From Notospermus geniculatus (Eukaryota > Nemertea > Pilidiophora > Heteronemertea > Lineidae), in assembly GCA_002633025.1 (NCBI GenBank), contig NMRB01001024.1, positions 157,436-221,435 on the forward strand: 64,000 bases of DNA. Direction: 5' to 3'. The notes beneath the pieces are model-generated. The model worked only from the letters and a program-made list of their open reading frames with translations. It ran no database searches and was not told the origin of the DNA. Made by a program: the position numbers and the translations under genes. Within the stretch, counting starts at the first letter, position 1. Every line of letters begins with the position of its first letter. Below are positions 1 through 13,400 of the stretch, piece after piece.

Positions 1-15
1 CGTGACTGAACTTAC

Positions 16-3000
16 AAAGATCCCATTTTGCTGAAGTCCCTCTTGCTTTGCAAGGTGAACAGGGTCAGGCCAAGGGTCACACCAAAAGTGATCATAGCTG
101 CCTCTATCACGATGACCCCATCGTACATGGTCACTGGAAATAATCAAACAATTAATGTTTCATCTGGTTTAAATAATTTTATCACAAGACGGAAGAAGAA
201 ATTCAACATTTTTAAATAACAATCTGGTAGGACAACTGGCATCGTATGGTAGCCTGCATGTGACCCACAACTGTTTTCTCTGCCAGGCCTTTTCTTTGAC
301 AACTAGCAAGATTTCTGCCAGAATTTCTGTCTTTGAAACCCGATGTCTATTTCATATTTTTTAAATAACAAGGATGAAGTGTACAATTGTTGCTGTTTTT
401 CTGTGGCTTTTCGAATTCTGCATTTCTCAGCAGACAGAAGGGGTTACACACACCTCTTCTTCAAGCCACGGGGAGATTTGTATAACCTGCGCAGCCGTAA
501 CCACCACCCCCCCTCCGGCAGAAATCCTAGAATGAGGGAAAGGGCACAATCCCCTCTAAAAATTAGCTCATGGAAAAAACTTGTTTATTTCATTTCAATA
601 ATTATTTCATTTCAATAATTGTACATGTATATGCCATCTGCATTACGGGTAGTTGAATTATAATTCACAGGAGGACAGCTGTTGAAAATCTAGTCATTAT
701 GCATGAATGCAATTTAGAGCCATCTGACGCACATATCTTATCAATGCAAATCTAGATGATAAATAATATTTCAGTTAAAAGCATTCCGCTGATAAAAATG
801 AATGTGGCATACCGCCTCTGTATTTCAGTTCCAAAGTATGCAACTATCTTATAAAATCACTCGGTCCACACCTGAATATTTGTGGAAGATGAAGCTGTAG
901 CTTCGACCCAGTGAATCATATTCATAGATCTACTGACCGTGTTCTACCCGAGATGGGGAGAGATTTTTGCTGGAGATTGGGCCATTTTGGGGAAATATTA
1001 ACCATTGATTCATGTGATGTATTATAATGATGATGATGCAACCTACCTATACATCCCACCAGACTGGCTTCGCACAGTGTCTGAAATAGTATCAATGAGA
1101 ATGTATCAGTGGAGGAAAAACAAGTATCTCAACAACTGAATCAGCAAACATTGCAAATCAGAAATTTTTGTTTTATACTGGTTCTGTTTACACTAGAGCA
1201 GAAAATGAGAGGCCCCTTTCAGGGTGATCAGGGATGTATACCTGAGTTCCTTTTCGAGACAGGCCTCGAGCGAGCTAATTCAGAAGTTTTCAAAATGAAC
1301 CGACTGATATGTGATCCGTGACAGCAAAATGAGTCGGTTTGTTGATTACAGCATTGTCTGCCCACTGTGAAATTTGACTTTAGGCCTAAAAAAATAAATG
1401 TCTTGTTTCGGGTCAGCCGACCGACCCTCCTGAAAATGCCCCGACCCTAAAATTTTTTTCCAAACCTAGAAAAAATAAAACTAAACTAGAAATGTTAAAT
1501 TCGCTCAACAGCGAATTTGATGACCTCCACATCCAGATAGGCCTATGCCAGAGCTAACATGTTTCTCCATCCTTGGGACTGAAAGTGCCAAGTCTGATGA
1601 TAATCTTGGTGCTACTGAACATGTTGAAATTCGTTGAGACGATCTGGTCATTTAATAGTGTATGTATGATTATGTAGGCCAAGCTACATACCGGGCCGTC
1701 CGGCCGGGGCTATGCACACGCCACACGGCTTTACAACTGCGTTTGTCGCTCTGTTTACGTCGCTTAAAACATCCTATTTTTGTGATGATGAGTCTCGAAA
1801 GTTTTTAAGAATAAAGGGTTGAGAGTTGAGGATTGGATTGAGGATTGGATGTGATGTGTAACGATAATCTTTGGAGACTGATACTGAAGTTATCCACGGC
1901 ACTACGCCGTCAGAACTGACACGAGCACATGTACGCCGCCATGCTGACCTAAATGTAATTATCATGTCGATCGCCGATTGGCCAGATGACTGACCTAGAA
2001 ATTATTCCTGGAACGTGTGCAGTAGTGTGTGACGTCACCGTGCATCCGAGAAAATATATATGACGTCAGCGAAAACTGCGTCGCGGCCGCCGCGAGTGAC
2101 GCTGTGTTGCTGGGGGCGACGTCATGGTTGTTGACTGCGTCACGATCTCAGCGAGCCGGCGAATTTTTCATTAAAAATCGCCCCAAAATCGGTTAATAAT
2201 GCAAGTATGTAAAATTCCAGCCTTTCAGACCTGGCAACAATCATATTGCTGCTTGTGACGAAGTTTGAGCGCGATCCGTTCAGTAGTTTTTGCAAAACCG
2301 TCCCGGGAATGTGAAAATTGGAGAGAAAGAAAGAAAGAAATCCTGCGAAACCAATATGTCCTCCACACCGTGAGGTGTGGAGGCCATAAAAATCACACAA
2401 TAATACTGTTTTTTCAATTAAAACTTTCAAAAAATGACAAGAGAACAACAAATGAAGAAGGAACATTCATGACATGGCAGAATCTACAGCTCTTCCTAGG
2501 CCCCCTACATGTATGTTACAGATCAGTTCCACTTCGTTATTTCAGCTGACATTTCCTATTTTACACACAGTTTTTCAAGCAAACTTTGGGAAAAAATTTG
2601 TAAAAAATAAAATTTTATTCCGACCGACCGACCCTAATTTTTCAAACGGACATGACCCGAAACAAGACATTTTTTTTTTAGGCCTTATCCATTTCCGCAA
2701 TTGTTCTCTGGTGTCATCTTGGGCCTTCTTTCCGGCGCATTTCGACTCACTTTGCTGTCACGGGTGACATATATTAGGTATAACCTCCCTTCCTGCCTTA
2801 GGCCTGTATTACATAGAAGTATACGGTATACGAAAACACCGGTTAACAATGGCCTCATGGTCGTGAATCCATTTGAAGCCTTTGTTAACCAGTGTTTTCG
2901 TATACCGTATACCGTACTTCTTTGTAATACGGGCCTTAGGGTACGCCTCTACCATGAGGATACCTCTATTGCAGACAATCAAGGACAGTATCTGTCAGTC

Positions 3001-3666
3001 CTTAATGTTTTCTTAATAGATGCAACTGTACTGTGGATGTTTTTCCCAACTTCTCCAGTTTATACTTACAAACAATCCAAGGAATATGAAGTTGATGGGT
3101 ACTTGTTGAGCTTTCACGTGCAGACCAATCAGGAAAACAAAGCTCAGGATCATAACAACAAACAACATCCAGGGACTGGAAAAAGGAATTTGCATCTGAA
3201 TTTTAAAATCTACATCTATCTCAAAGGGTAAACCCAGAGCTTGGCCAAACTTTAACTTAACTTTAAGGTACAGTTCAAATGTCAGAGTTTGTCACCTCTA
3301 AGGTCCTGGGTTCAATCCTGGATGGACCTTCATGTGTACTTACTTGTTTTTATAGAACAGTTCCAAGACTTCAAGTTTAAAACAAAGGTATGAATAAATA
3401 GCCGTAATCAGTAGTTGGGTGGTTAAGATTCCATAGACCTTCCTCAAGAAACCTGAAAGATTGAGTTTGATACAAGTAATTAGGCTGTAGATAAGTAAGG
3501 AAGATACATACAATTAATCAATCAATCAAATCTAGGCTGCCTCCTGTTACAATGAATGATGTAACTTACCCATACGGATGTATATGTGAGCCTGGGCAAC
3601 ATTGGATCCATACATGAAGTCATCCACAATGCTCGGATCATTTGATGACTTTTTAGGATCCTCCAT
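16..3666 (-). CDS. TMBIM4: Lifeguard-4 / TMBIM4-like protein, 5' five exons (partial)
   Basis: Bax-inhibitor-1 family multi-pass membrane protein; vertebrate members sit in Golgi/ER membranes and dampen Ca2+ release and apoptosis. Minus-strand coding exons: 3666-3570, 3452-3344, 3175-3070, 1080-1047 and 133-16, every one with AG acceptor and GT donor and with compatible phases (1, 2, 0, 1, 2). They give about 154 residues; the rest of the protein lies beyond the left edge. Recognisable parts are the N-terminal IVDDFMYGSNVAQAHIYIRM, then GFLRKVYGILTTQLLIT, a hydrophobic helix ending NFIFLGLF, and VTMYDGVIVIEAA followed by TLQSKRDFSKMGSL, typical of this subfamily. Exon 4 is only 34 nt. The start at 3666 (MEDPKK) gives an N-terminus of usual length; an in-frame ATG at 3708 is the alternative. 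The gene is divergent from the KDM7-like gene. Confidence 0.88.
1382..2685. mobile_element. 1.3-kb terminal-inverted-repeat element in TMBIM4 intron
   Basis: The left end (AGGCCTAAAAAAATAAATGT, then CTTGTTTCGGGTCA) is matched in inverse orientation at 2640-2685 (GACCCGAAACAAGACAT then poly-T and AGGCCT). Both ends also carry CCGACCGACCCT motifs. No transposase reading frame is visible inside. It is a probable non-autonomous DNA transposon in the intron between TMBIM4 exons 3 and 4. The inner part near 2220-2390 resembles a conserved repeat tail also seen near 48640-48780. Confidence 0.65.
2797..2940. repeat. fold-back (hairpin) MITE-like repeat
   Basis: Imperfect inverted repeat of about 50 bp per arm (GGCCTGTATTACATAGAAGT at 2801 against ACTTCTTTGTAATACGGGCC at 2916), with a loop containing ATGGTCGTGAA. 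It lies in a TMBIM4 intron. The loop and arm style match the repeats at 36086-36188 and 42158-42298. Confidence 0.7.
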
Positions 3667-4445
3667 ATTGATGATGGTGGAATTTCCCTGTACGTGTAGT
3701 GTGGCCATATTGAATGAATATTCTATGGTGCTGAAAAGAATGGTACATGTACATGAATATATTAAGTGACAAAACAACAGTCAGCAGGTCAGTGAAAAGA
3801 AATAGGCCTCTATATCTATTAGGCCAAAGGCCGTCCCACAGTACAGCCTATGCTATGGCCCTGCTTTTAGGCTTCGACAGTGCTGCCCCCTCTCCATGAA
3901 TCCAGCATGCATGATCCAGCGTTCCAGCTCCCGGCCATGGCTGGCATGCATGGTCGGCGGCGGCCAGGCCAAGTGAAGTGAAGTCATCCCATAGGCCTAC
4001 AGCCTACAGGCTTGATTGATGATGATCTGATGCTAGTCAGAATGTAGGCCTATGCTTGTTACAAATGTCATGAGATGATGTGTTTCATGTTTGTAGGCCT
4101 AGGCCTACATGTAGCTACATGTCTGTGTCGTGTGTGTAGCCATGCACTGACTGAACAGGGTGTTTAGGACACTCAAAAAATGGACGGCCTATTTCTCATT
4201 TTCAGGTTTAAACTGGCCAAAATAAAGCGACATAAGTGAAGCACCGGTTTGTACATTATGTTAAGACATAGGATTGAAACCAAAATTTACGATCAGCTTT
4301 CAGCAGGGCAGTAAAATTGACGATAAAAATGCACGAAAATGAAGAAAATTACCAGCGTTGCGTACTTCCGGCAACAATAGTCTCGCTCTGGCTTCATCTG
4401 CGGGTATTCCCATGCATTGCGCAAGACTGTCTCTTTGCTGCCAAT
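3667..4445. promoter_or_regulatory. shared TMBIM4/KDM7 head-to-head intergenic region
   Basis: This stretch of about 780 bp separates two divergent start codons, so it must hold both promoters and 5'UTRs. It has no convincing TATA box and no protein-coding potential on either strand. It contains GGCCTA/TACATG-rich sequence. A bidirectional promoter is inferred from geometry only. Confidence 0.5.
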
Positions 4446-4455
4446 ATGGCGGAGG
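4440..4455 (+). promoter_or_regulatory. YY1-like motif overlapping the KDM7 start codon
   Basis: The start context CCAATATGGCGGAGG contains the ATGGCGG core found in YY1 sites that overlap initiation codons of many metazoan genes. Motif match only; no occupancy data. Confidence 0.4.
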
Positions 4456-7400
4456 AAACTGTTTACTGCCTCTGTCGGCAGCCGTATGATGAGACCCGAT
4501 TTATGATAGAATGCGACGTCTGCAAGGATTGGTTTCACGGCAGGTTAGTTCCTGAATACACTAACATCTAAATTACCGAAAATTTAAAGTTTAGGATCGC
4601 CTTGATTTTCCTGAAAACTGCTGTGAAAATTGCAGCATTTCTGTGCACTGAATTTCCCAGTGCAGTGGCAGTGCATTTATGTGCGTAGCTCCTGTACATT
4701 GTGTGCATAATGAACATACATAGTTCATGTAGCTACAGTATCTGAGTATGTAATATCAGACACTGCTGCCTGTCCTGTGCCATTTTCTAAACTTATCCCA
4801 CGACTACACTTGCAGTGTGTATATGAATAGAACTTGGCGATGTGGGGCCTAAACATGCGATGCTAAACTTGCTGCATGATTGATAGGCCTATGCAGATGA
4901 CGATGTTCAAGCGGAGGAATTGTGCACAATTGAATTGTGTACCGTACCGGGGGTCGCACTAATTTGCGTCCAACTGCGACCAGTTGCGTCCAACGGCGTC
5001 CAACACTATAAAAAAGCAATTTTTAAGAATAAAGTGTCCATATCAATATTTATGAGTGTAGGCAAGAGTCAATCAAACATTCCTGAAATGAATTTGGAAC
5101 GTTTTCAATCGCTTATTTACATGATTTATTGTTTATTTTCGCGTCCAGAAGCCGGCGGCCATTTTGTTGTTATCGTTGTCTGGGGTAGACTCTGTCAAAA
5201 TGGCCGCCATTGCCTGAAGAGTCACAATCGCGGAAGGCTGGCCTCGGGATTTTTTGACCCGTCAAATGTCATATAATTCACCTTTTTGTGATTAATTCTG
5301 ATGAGATAATGTTGAGAATGACTATTTAAAACATAAATTTGAACATTTGTATTGATAAAATTAGCGTTTTATAGCGTTGGACGCAACTGGACGCAATTGG
5401 TCGCAGTTGGACGCAAATTAGTGCGACCGCCGTACCGGTAGCCTGCCAACAATCTCGAAAAAAGCATTGAATATTTATTGCCTGTTTTCAGTTGTGTGGG
5501 TATCCAGGAGCACCAGGCATCAGACATTGAGATTTATCATTGTCCAAATTGCCAAATTCGACATGGTCCACTTGTTGGTAAGTTTGAACATCATCTTTGA
5601 GCAAGAATAATTTTTTTCTCCATGTCATGATGCACTTCAATTATCAATTCATGAATCTTTTGAAACATACTGGTAGAATGGACTTTAGTTTTTACTTTCA
5701 ATGTGTTGGCTTCCTTTGCAGTTAAGAAGAGAAGGAACTGGCATCGCCATGACTATTCAGAATCACCTGACTTTGAAGGAGATGGAGGGATGTTTGAAAA
5801 GGTAAAACACTGATGAAGTTGTCAATTTCTCCTGGAGATTTCTCATCGTTTTGATCACAAAATTTGTAAGCAAGCTTATGAATTTTTGTTTTTACTCGGC
5901 AAAGCTTTGTTTATTTCATAACAGCTTGGTTGTGCATAAAGCAAACATACTATTGCCTTTTATCATGAACCTGCTGATTGCCGTTTCGACTGTAGACCTT
6001 TTCAAAAGTTTGTTGAACGTATAGGACTTCTTGTAGTGTATGTTTTGGGTCCAATGCAGAATGCATGCCCTGAACATCTTACATTGAGCAAACTTTCAAA
6101 AGGGGTCCGTTTGAAATGTGGAGAATAGTAAGACATAAGATCAAAAATTCTAAAGTTTGCTGATGAACTTCTGGTTTTAAAATACAAGAAAATTATTTAT
6201 TGGTGAACCACAGGGAAAATGCACACATGTATTGTTGCAGTTATGGAATGCAGTTTGAAAATGTTGCATCTTACAGTGTTTGCCTCTTTGGTGCACCCCA
6301 TATTTTGGCAAATAGAATGAGAAATTTCCCAATTATACAGTCAGATTTATTGTCCCAACACTGAAGTATGCCTCAGTTACTTGCATACTAAAATCATGAC
6401 TGAGTTATGTCGTTTGTGACATTCCTATAGCTTGTATTTGACAATCTTGTTTGGTTCCCTTTCATTTTAGATTGAGTTTGTAAATCCCCAGGATATTCTT
6501 CATGAGAAAAAGGCAAGCATCTCGTGGACACAATGATGTGTTTGTAACACATTGTGTGATGAACTTTAGTGGATTATATGATCATATCATACAAGGAGTA
6601 GTGTTCCATGTCTCCCTTCAATTTTCGTGTGATGCACCATGCAGAATAGGGATGCTGTGTTTGTAGATTTGTGCACGGGCAGCCCAAGCTTTGTCCCAAA
6701 AGGTGAAATGCAAGTTCTTTTATGATACTAGCGAGTGAACGTCAACTCAGTTGTCGGGGCATCCGGGACAACTGATTTTCCCAAACGGACAAGTCATTTC
6801 CTCCAGTCAGTTGTCCGGTGGTCAACTACCCTAAGAACCTGCCTTAAGCATGAATTACTGATCAATTCTAACATCTAGGCCTAGGCCTTTATAGTCGAGG
6901 TTAGTATTGTCCAAGAACATGCATTTTATCCCAAAGTTTTGGGACAAAGCTCCAGCTGCCTACATGTATGATTTGTGGTTTTCACAATTTTGTATGACTG
7001 TTGTGTTACATCAATAGAAAATTGCAGCCGTCTTCAGGAATCTGTGAGAGAATGTCCGTCCATGTGTACTTCTGAGTGTTGTCATCAAAATATTGTCACA
7101 ATACTTCAAAATATTGTCACAATACTTCTTCTGAATCTGTACAGCCCTGGGGCCATATTTATGAAGCCTTTGCAACTTTGCGTTCACGCAAATCTATTGT
7201 AAGGCAGTCAATGACCAATAGGGCATGTGCAGCCAAACAATACTTTTGCGTGAACGCAAAGTTGCGAAGGCTGCATAAATATGGCCCCTGATCAATTTGC
7301 TGTTGTGTTCTAGTTGCATGTGATATGCTACTCACTAATCAGTTTGCTTTCCAATGGTGCAAGAAAGTATCTCCCACTCACAGTCAGGGGGAGTGCAGTC

Positions 7401-10400
7401 AACTGGGAAAACAGCCCCGCTCTACACTACTGTACACTTGGATGTACGAAGTGGAGTTGTTACTGTAATCGACCATGGTGCCCTGATAGTGAGTGGAGAT
7501 ACTCACTTTACCCTTCATTCCACATCTGAATGGCGCGAGGTTTATGAACGATATCTCCAATATCTCCGATGACCCAGCCGATGCGGAGATATCGGCTGAA
7601 AACCTCACGCCAATCGGATGTGGAATGAAGAGTAGTTCAAATTACCATTGGTGGGCAGAAATATGTTCTCTGTTTATTTAGTATAGAATGTGTGTCTGTA
7701 TTCCTCTTCATCTGCCTGCTAATGCTAGAATATTAGACTAACAATATTTGTGTATACAGATAATCAGTCAGCAGGGCCGGGGGTCCGGGATTTTGGAAAA
7801 GAGGGAGCACCTGTCAATTTATATGAGAACTTGCAAAGTCAAAAATTACCTCGTGAATTCCAAATGTCTATCAAAGACCAAAAAGAGGCGGTGCCCCTCC
7901 TTGCCCCTTCCTTGGATCAATATCTTGTTGAATTTGTTGTCATGTCTTGAAGGAGGCAAATCAAGGCCTCCACACACTTACTGTCTTTCATGTTGCATTC
8001 GGCAGTAAACCCTTCGTTATTTTCCACTGCGCCGTCGCCATACAGTGGTCGTATCCAAAAATCATATCAAAATCTGGACAAGTGTATGAAGGCCTTGTGA
8101 ACCCATTGCACATGCTTCAGGCTGCTTCAAATGTATCCGACGAGGAATTTGCCACTCTGCTTGTTACTCAATCTTTCAACGTAACTTGCCAAACTTTTGT
8201 GTTAATTTCACTGTTCGTCTTTTCTGCAGGCCATACAGACGGGGACTGTGGTCTTCATCAAAGAGCTAAAGAACAGAACTTTCCCCAGGTAAGTTCCAGG
8301 CTATTTTGGTATTTTTTCGATTGTGCAATGTGTTTGGAATTGAAGTGACATTTTAGAGAGAGCTACATTGTAAAACATTCAACCCATCTTCCATACAGTG
8401 TTCAGGGTTCCCCTGATTTTGAAAAACCGAGTCTCTTGAAGTATTCGTCTGTCATTTCAGCGGTGAGGAAATTCCAATGATACGATTACATGGCACCCAA
8501 CTGACTCCAGAATTCTTTGAAAAGAATGGTTTCAGTCTACCAATATTTGTTGAGAAGAAAGACGGACTTGGTTTGAGTGTACCCCCGTCAAATTTCTCCA
8601 TCCAGGATGTTGAGAATTATGTCGGTAGGTCGTCGCTTTGTTTTCAGGTTGAAATTTTTTTGATGGTCTGTTGTTTTCTGCATGCCGAGCTTCCGTCGGT
8701 TTGGTCAGTCGCATAGCTAACTTCCCACAGACACGGCCGCATAGAAACTCCGCTAGTGCTTCGACGGCCTATCGGTGTTAAAATGCATGGAAAAATGTAC
8801 AGCACTATCGGCAGATGGGCTCCGCTAGCGCTAGCGGAGTTTCTATGCGGCCACCCCAGATCTCCCCCGTGGTTTGTGGTCAGAGTCTGGCGATGAGTCT
8901 GAACACCAGGGTGTTCCTGGATGTGTTTTCTGTGTATAGGCCTTTTCCACATGCAGTGGACAGGCATGGGCTCCATTACTTCACCATTGCACCCCAACTT
9001 ACATTGTAGGCAACACAAAAACTGTTCCAGGAATTCTTTGCCGAACTAAGGTACATATTTCATCCTTTCATTTTGCTGTCTGTTTCAGGCTCCATGAAGG
9101 AGATTGATGTGATCGACGTGAGTCGGCAGGAGGAGTACAAGATGTTGATGAGAGAATGGACCGATTATTACAACAGTCCAAACAGGAATAAAATATTCAA
9201 TGTCATCAGCCTGGAATTCTCTCAGACAAGGTGGATCATGTTTTGCAATTTTGTCCTGACCCTATCCTTACCTCTTGTGAGAAGGACAACTATCCTGTAA
9301 AGTCTGGCAACACCTATCTTCGACCTAATGGAATGCGGAAGTCATGTAATGTGACAGAGCTTTGCGGTTTATAATCATGCCTGTCGATCACTTGTGGTCG
9401 TTCCCCAATTGTTCGCGTTGTCCACCGGTCATTCAATAGCCGCGTGTGATTAAAAGGTCCGTGGAAAATCCAACGATCAATTTCCTAGATTCCGCATTCC
9501 ATTAGGTCAAAGATAGATGTTGCCAGACTTTAGTCTCAGTTACGGTGGAACCTCTGTGTCCCTCAAGGACACCTTTGTGATTGAGTGATGCTATCCTGTT
9601 GAGAGGTACCCCTGATTAAAGATAATGTATCACGACTTCATTGTTTACATTTAATGTTTGTAAACATGGATGTTTACATTATGTTATTTTGGACTTTTGG
9701 GACATGCCAACCCACCTAATCGAATATTTTCAATATCAAAAGAATTTCTAGAGGGGCACGCCACCAACAAATTACTCATAAGACAAAGAAAGACTAGACA
9801 TAAACAAACAAAATGTAAATAAACAATGATTTTCGTGGCCCACTAAAATATCCGTGATACATTATCTTTAAAGATATCTAAATGAAAAGAAATGAGCAAG
9901 TTGGACTGGACTTGGAGAGATGCCCACAAAGAAGCTGTACATGTATTTGTATTTTTCAATCTCTTTCTTTGCTCTCATCTTGTAGGTTAACCGAATTAGT
10001 CGAAGTGCCATCAATAGTTCGTCAGTTGAGTTGGGTTCATAATCTCTGGCCGGAGCAACTCCCCGAAGACTGTCATTATTCGAAGACAGAGGTGCAGAAG
10101 TATTGCTTGATGGGTGTCAAAGATAGCTTCACCGATTTCCATATAGACTTCGGCGGTACTTCAGTTTGGTATCATGTATTGAGGGTAGGTAGAGCTCGTA
10201 AAATTTGACAATTGGCTTGAGTTTGATGCTTTTAACCCATTAACTGTGTAATTAATTTTTGAGAAAAAAAATTCTTTCTTAGAAAAAAATTGCCAAAAAA
10301 TGTATTTGACACAAAAGGTTCAGGACGTGATATAAAGTCCTACGCAATGTGAAGCGCCATTTCCTTGCAGGGCGTACTATTATGTCGTATGCAAGCTGAG

Positions 10401-13400
10401 ATCCTCGGGTGTTTTCGGGGGTTCCCCGGATTTTGTGATGACATGATATGACGTCCTACCCAGTTAACGGGATAAAGTCTTTGGGGAAACTTCCAGAAAT
10501 GGAGTTGTGCAGTAAACCATGGTGAACTCGAGGACAAGCCCAGTCAGTGTATGATCCCTTGATCCTTTGAGACCAGTTTCAGACTGAATATGGAACTGTT
10601 ATAATTCTCTTGCAGGGAGAAAAGATATTCTATCTCATTCGTCCCACCCCGGCCAATCTCACCCTCTACCAACAATGGTGCAACTCGTACAACCAGAGTG
10701 AGACTTTCTTCGGCGACCAAGTTGACAAATGCTACAGGTTCGTCGTCAAGCAGGGGCAGACGATATTCCTCCCGACTGGTTGGATCCACGCGGTGTTTAC
10801 CCCGATTGATTCGTTGGTGTTCGGCGGGAATTTCCTCCATAGTTACAACATTGGGCTTCAGCTCGCGTAAGTTGCACAATTCACTGTTGTATATGTTTAG
10901 TCTCACCTCAAGAACGAAACTAACATCAACAAATGAATGACATTAACTCATCTGCCGCCAGAGTCCAGCAGACGGCATCTTCGTTCAATGTTTTCTCACA
11001 TCCTATGGCATTGATTGAAAATTATTTGAAGAAATGTTGTTCCTGTGAACCATCTGAAGAATGTTTCTTCAAATTTTTTCCAATTCTTTTCCAAGGATTT
11101 TCAAAAATGTCAACAGAAGATCTGCCCAAACCTGGGAGCAAATGAGTTAAGGGCCCTATGCTAGGATCAGACTTTAGCCTAAAGTATAGCTGAAGTTAGA
11201 CTTTCTCTATGCTTGAAGCATTGAGAAAAGTTAGACTTTAATATGAAAGTCTGGCTGAAGTCCGACCCTAGCATATGGCCCTAAGTCTTTGTCATTTCCG
11301 TGTATTGTTGATTGTTGTTGGTTGTCCAGTTTTCTTGTGTGTACAGAAACTCCCAGAGCAATTTGTGATTAGGGTAGTTGATGAATAGAAAATGATTGTG
11401 GTATCTCCACCATTTTGTCAGCATCAGTGAGTTGTCTGATAACTGATATGGAGGCCACATACAGAAACCGTGGTTGTGCCGACAGGATTCCTTTGAGTAC
11501 ATGGAATAATGTGCGATTCTTCCACAACAAACATATTTTCCAGGCGCGGATCCGGGGGCCCTGAGCACTCGCCTCCCATTTTAGCCAACAAATCTGTAAA
11601 ATCGACTGTGAAATTCTGAAATTTGGAGCAAATCATTGAAATTCACGGCAAATTTCGATGTCCATAGCCATAGCACTCTTTTCCCAAATCCTGTGTCCGC
11701 CCCTGTTTTCCTCCATCTTACTGCTTTTGTTCCAGNNNNNNNNNNNNNNNNNNNNNNNNNNNNNNNNNNNNNNNNNNNNNNNNNNNNNNNNNNNNNNNNN
11801 NNNNNNNNNNNNNNNNNNNNNNNNNNNNNNNNNNNNNNNNNNNNNNNNNNNNNCTAGTAACTTGAGAGCGTGTCTGACGAACATTTAATTCTTTTGATGA
11901 TGAATTGTCATAATTAGGCCTACTTACAGTCATAACAGCCAAACAAACTAAGCATGAAGACAACTCGTGTTAATTGACCCAAGCTCATTAGCGTGGTGTG
12001 ACGGGGAGACATGCAGTTTACAGTACATTTGTACAAGATACACGTCCGTATGATCGGCTGAGTCTGAGTGCGGGGGATTTCAAGGAAATATAATATTTTG
12101 GATAAAAATTTGGGGTCCATGGAAAATGTACGTTATATCCGGGAGTACGTAATAACGAGGTACGTTATAGCGAGGGTTTACTGTATCTAAATGAAAAGAA
12201 ATGAGCAAGTTGGACTGGACTTGGAGAGATGCCCACAAAGAAGCTGTATTTGTATTTTTCAATCTCTTTCTTTGCTCTCATCTTGTAGGTTAACGGAATT
12301 AGTCGAAGTGCCATCAATAGTTCGTCAGTTGAGTTGGGTTCATAATCTCTGGCCGGAGCAACTCCCCGAAGACTGTCATTATTCGAAGACAGAGGTGCAG
12401 AAGTATTGCTTGATGGGTGTCAAAGATAGCTTCACCGATTTCCATATAGACTTCGGCGGTACTTCAGTTTGGTATCATGTATTGAGGGTATGTAGAGCTC
12501 ATAAAATTTGACGATAGATTTGTGTTTGCTGCTTTAACCCGCTAACTGGGTACGGCGTACTATTACGTCATTACGAAATCCGGGGAACCCCGAAAACACC
12601 CGAGGATCTCAGCTTGCATTAGGCGTAATAGTACGCCTTGCAAGGAAATGGCACTTCACAGTGTGTAGGACGTTATATTACGTCTGGAACCTAATGTGTC
12701 AAATGCTTTTCTTTTGGCAAATTTTTTTCTGAGAAAGAAACAATTTAACAAAAATTAATTACACAGTTAACATGTTAAGTCTTTGGGTAACTTCCAAACA
12801 TTGGAGGTGTGCAGTCTCTCCAGAAACCATGGGGAACTCGAGGATCAGCCAGTCAGTGCATCACTTGATACTTTGAGGCCAATTTTGGACCGAATAATAC
12901 AGAACGTTTATAATTCTCTTCCAGGGAGAAAAGATATTCTATCTCATTCGTCCCACCCCAGCCAATCTCACCCTGTACCAACAATGGTGCAACTCGTACA
13001 ACCAGAGTGAGACTTTCTTCGGCGACCAAGTTGACAAGTGCTACAGGTTCGTCGTCAAGCAAGGGCAGACGATATTCCTCCCGACCGGTTGGATCCACGC
13101 AGTGTTTACTCCCATTGATTCGTTGGTGTTCGGCGGGAATTTCCTCCACAGTTACAACATTGGACTTCAGCTTGCGTAAGTTGCACAATTCATTGTTGTA
13201 TATGTTTAGTCTCACCTCAAGAACGAAACTGACATCAACAAATGAATGACATTAACTCATCTGCCCCCAGAGTCCAGCAGACGGCATCTTCGTTCAAAGT
13301 TTTCTCACATCCTATGACATTGATTGAAAATTATTTGAAGAAATGTTGTTCCTGTGAACCATCTGAAGAATGTTTCTTCAAATTTTTTCCAATTATTATT

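Larger units (their letters stand above)
9875..11735 (+). repeat. duplicated block 1, copy A (JmjC exons 7-8)
   Basis: This segment from ATCTAAATGAAAAGAAATGA to TGCTTTTGTTCCAG recurs at 12184-13922. It holds KDM7 exons 9986-10184 and 10616-10866, encoding the JmjC core. Exons are nearly identical between copies while introns carry many substitutions and indels. Copy A ends exactly at the N gap. The pattern favours an uncollapsed second haplotype, though a real exon duplication is not excluded. Confidence 0.85.

Noticed and set aside
2701-3231. 176-residue open frame
   Set aside because: It crosses a fold-back repeat and lies antisense to a TMBIM4 exon; no protein-like pattern.
4920-5276. 118-residue open frame in KDM7 intron 1
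   Set aside because: It lies within the 482-bp MITE and starts in its terminal repeat.
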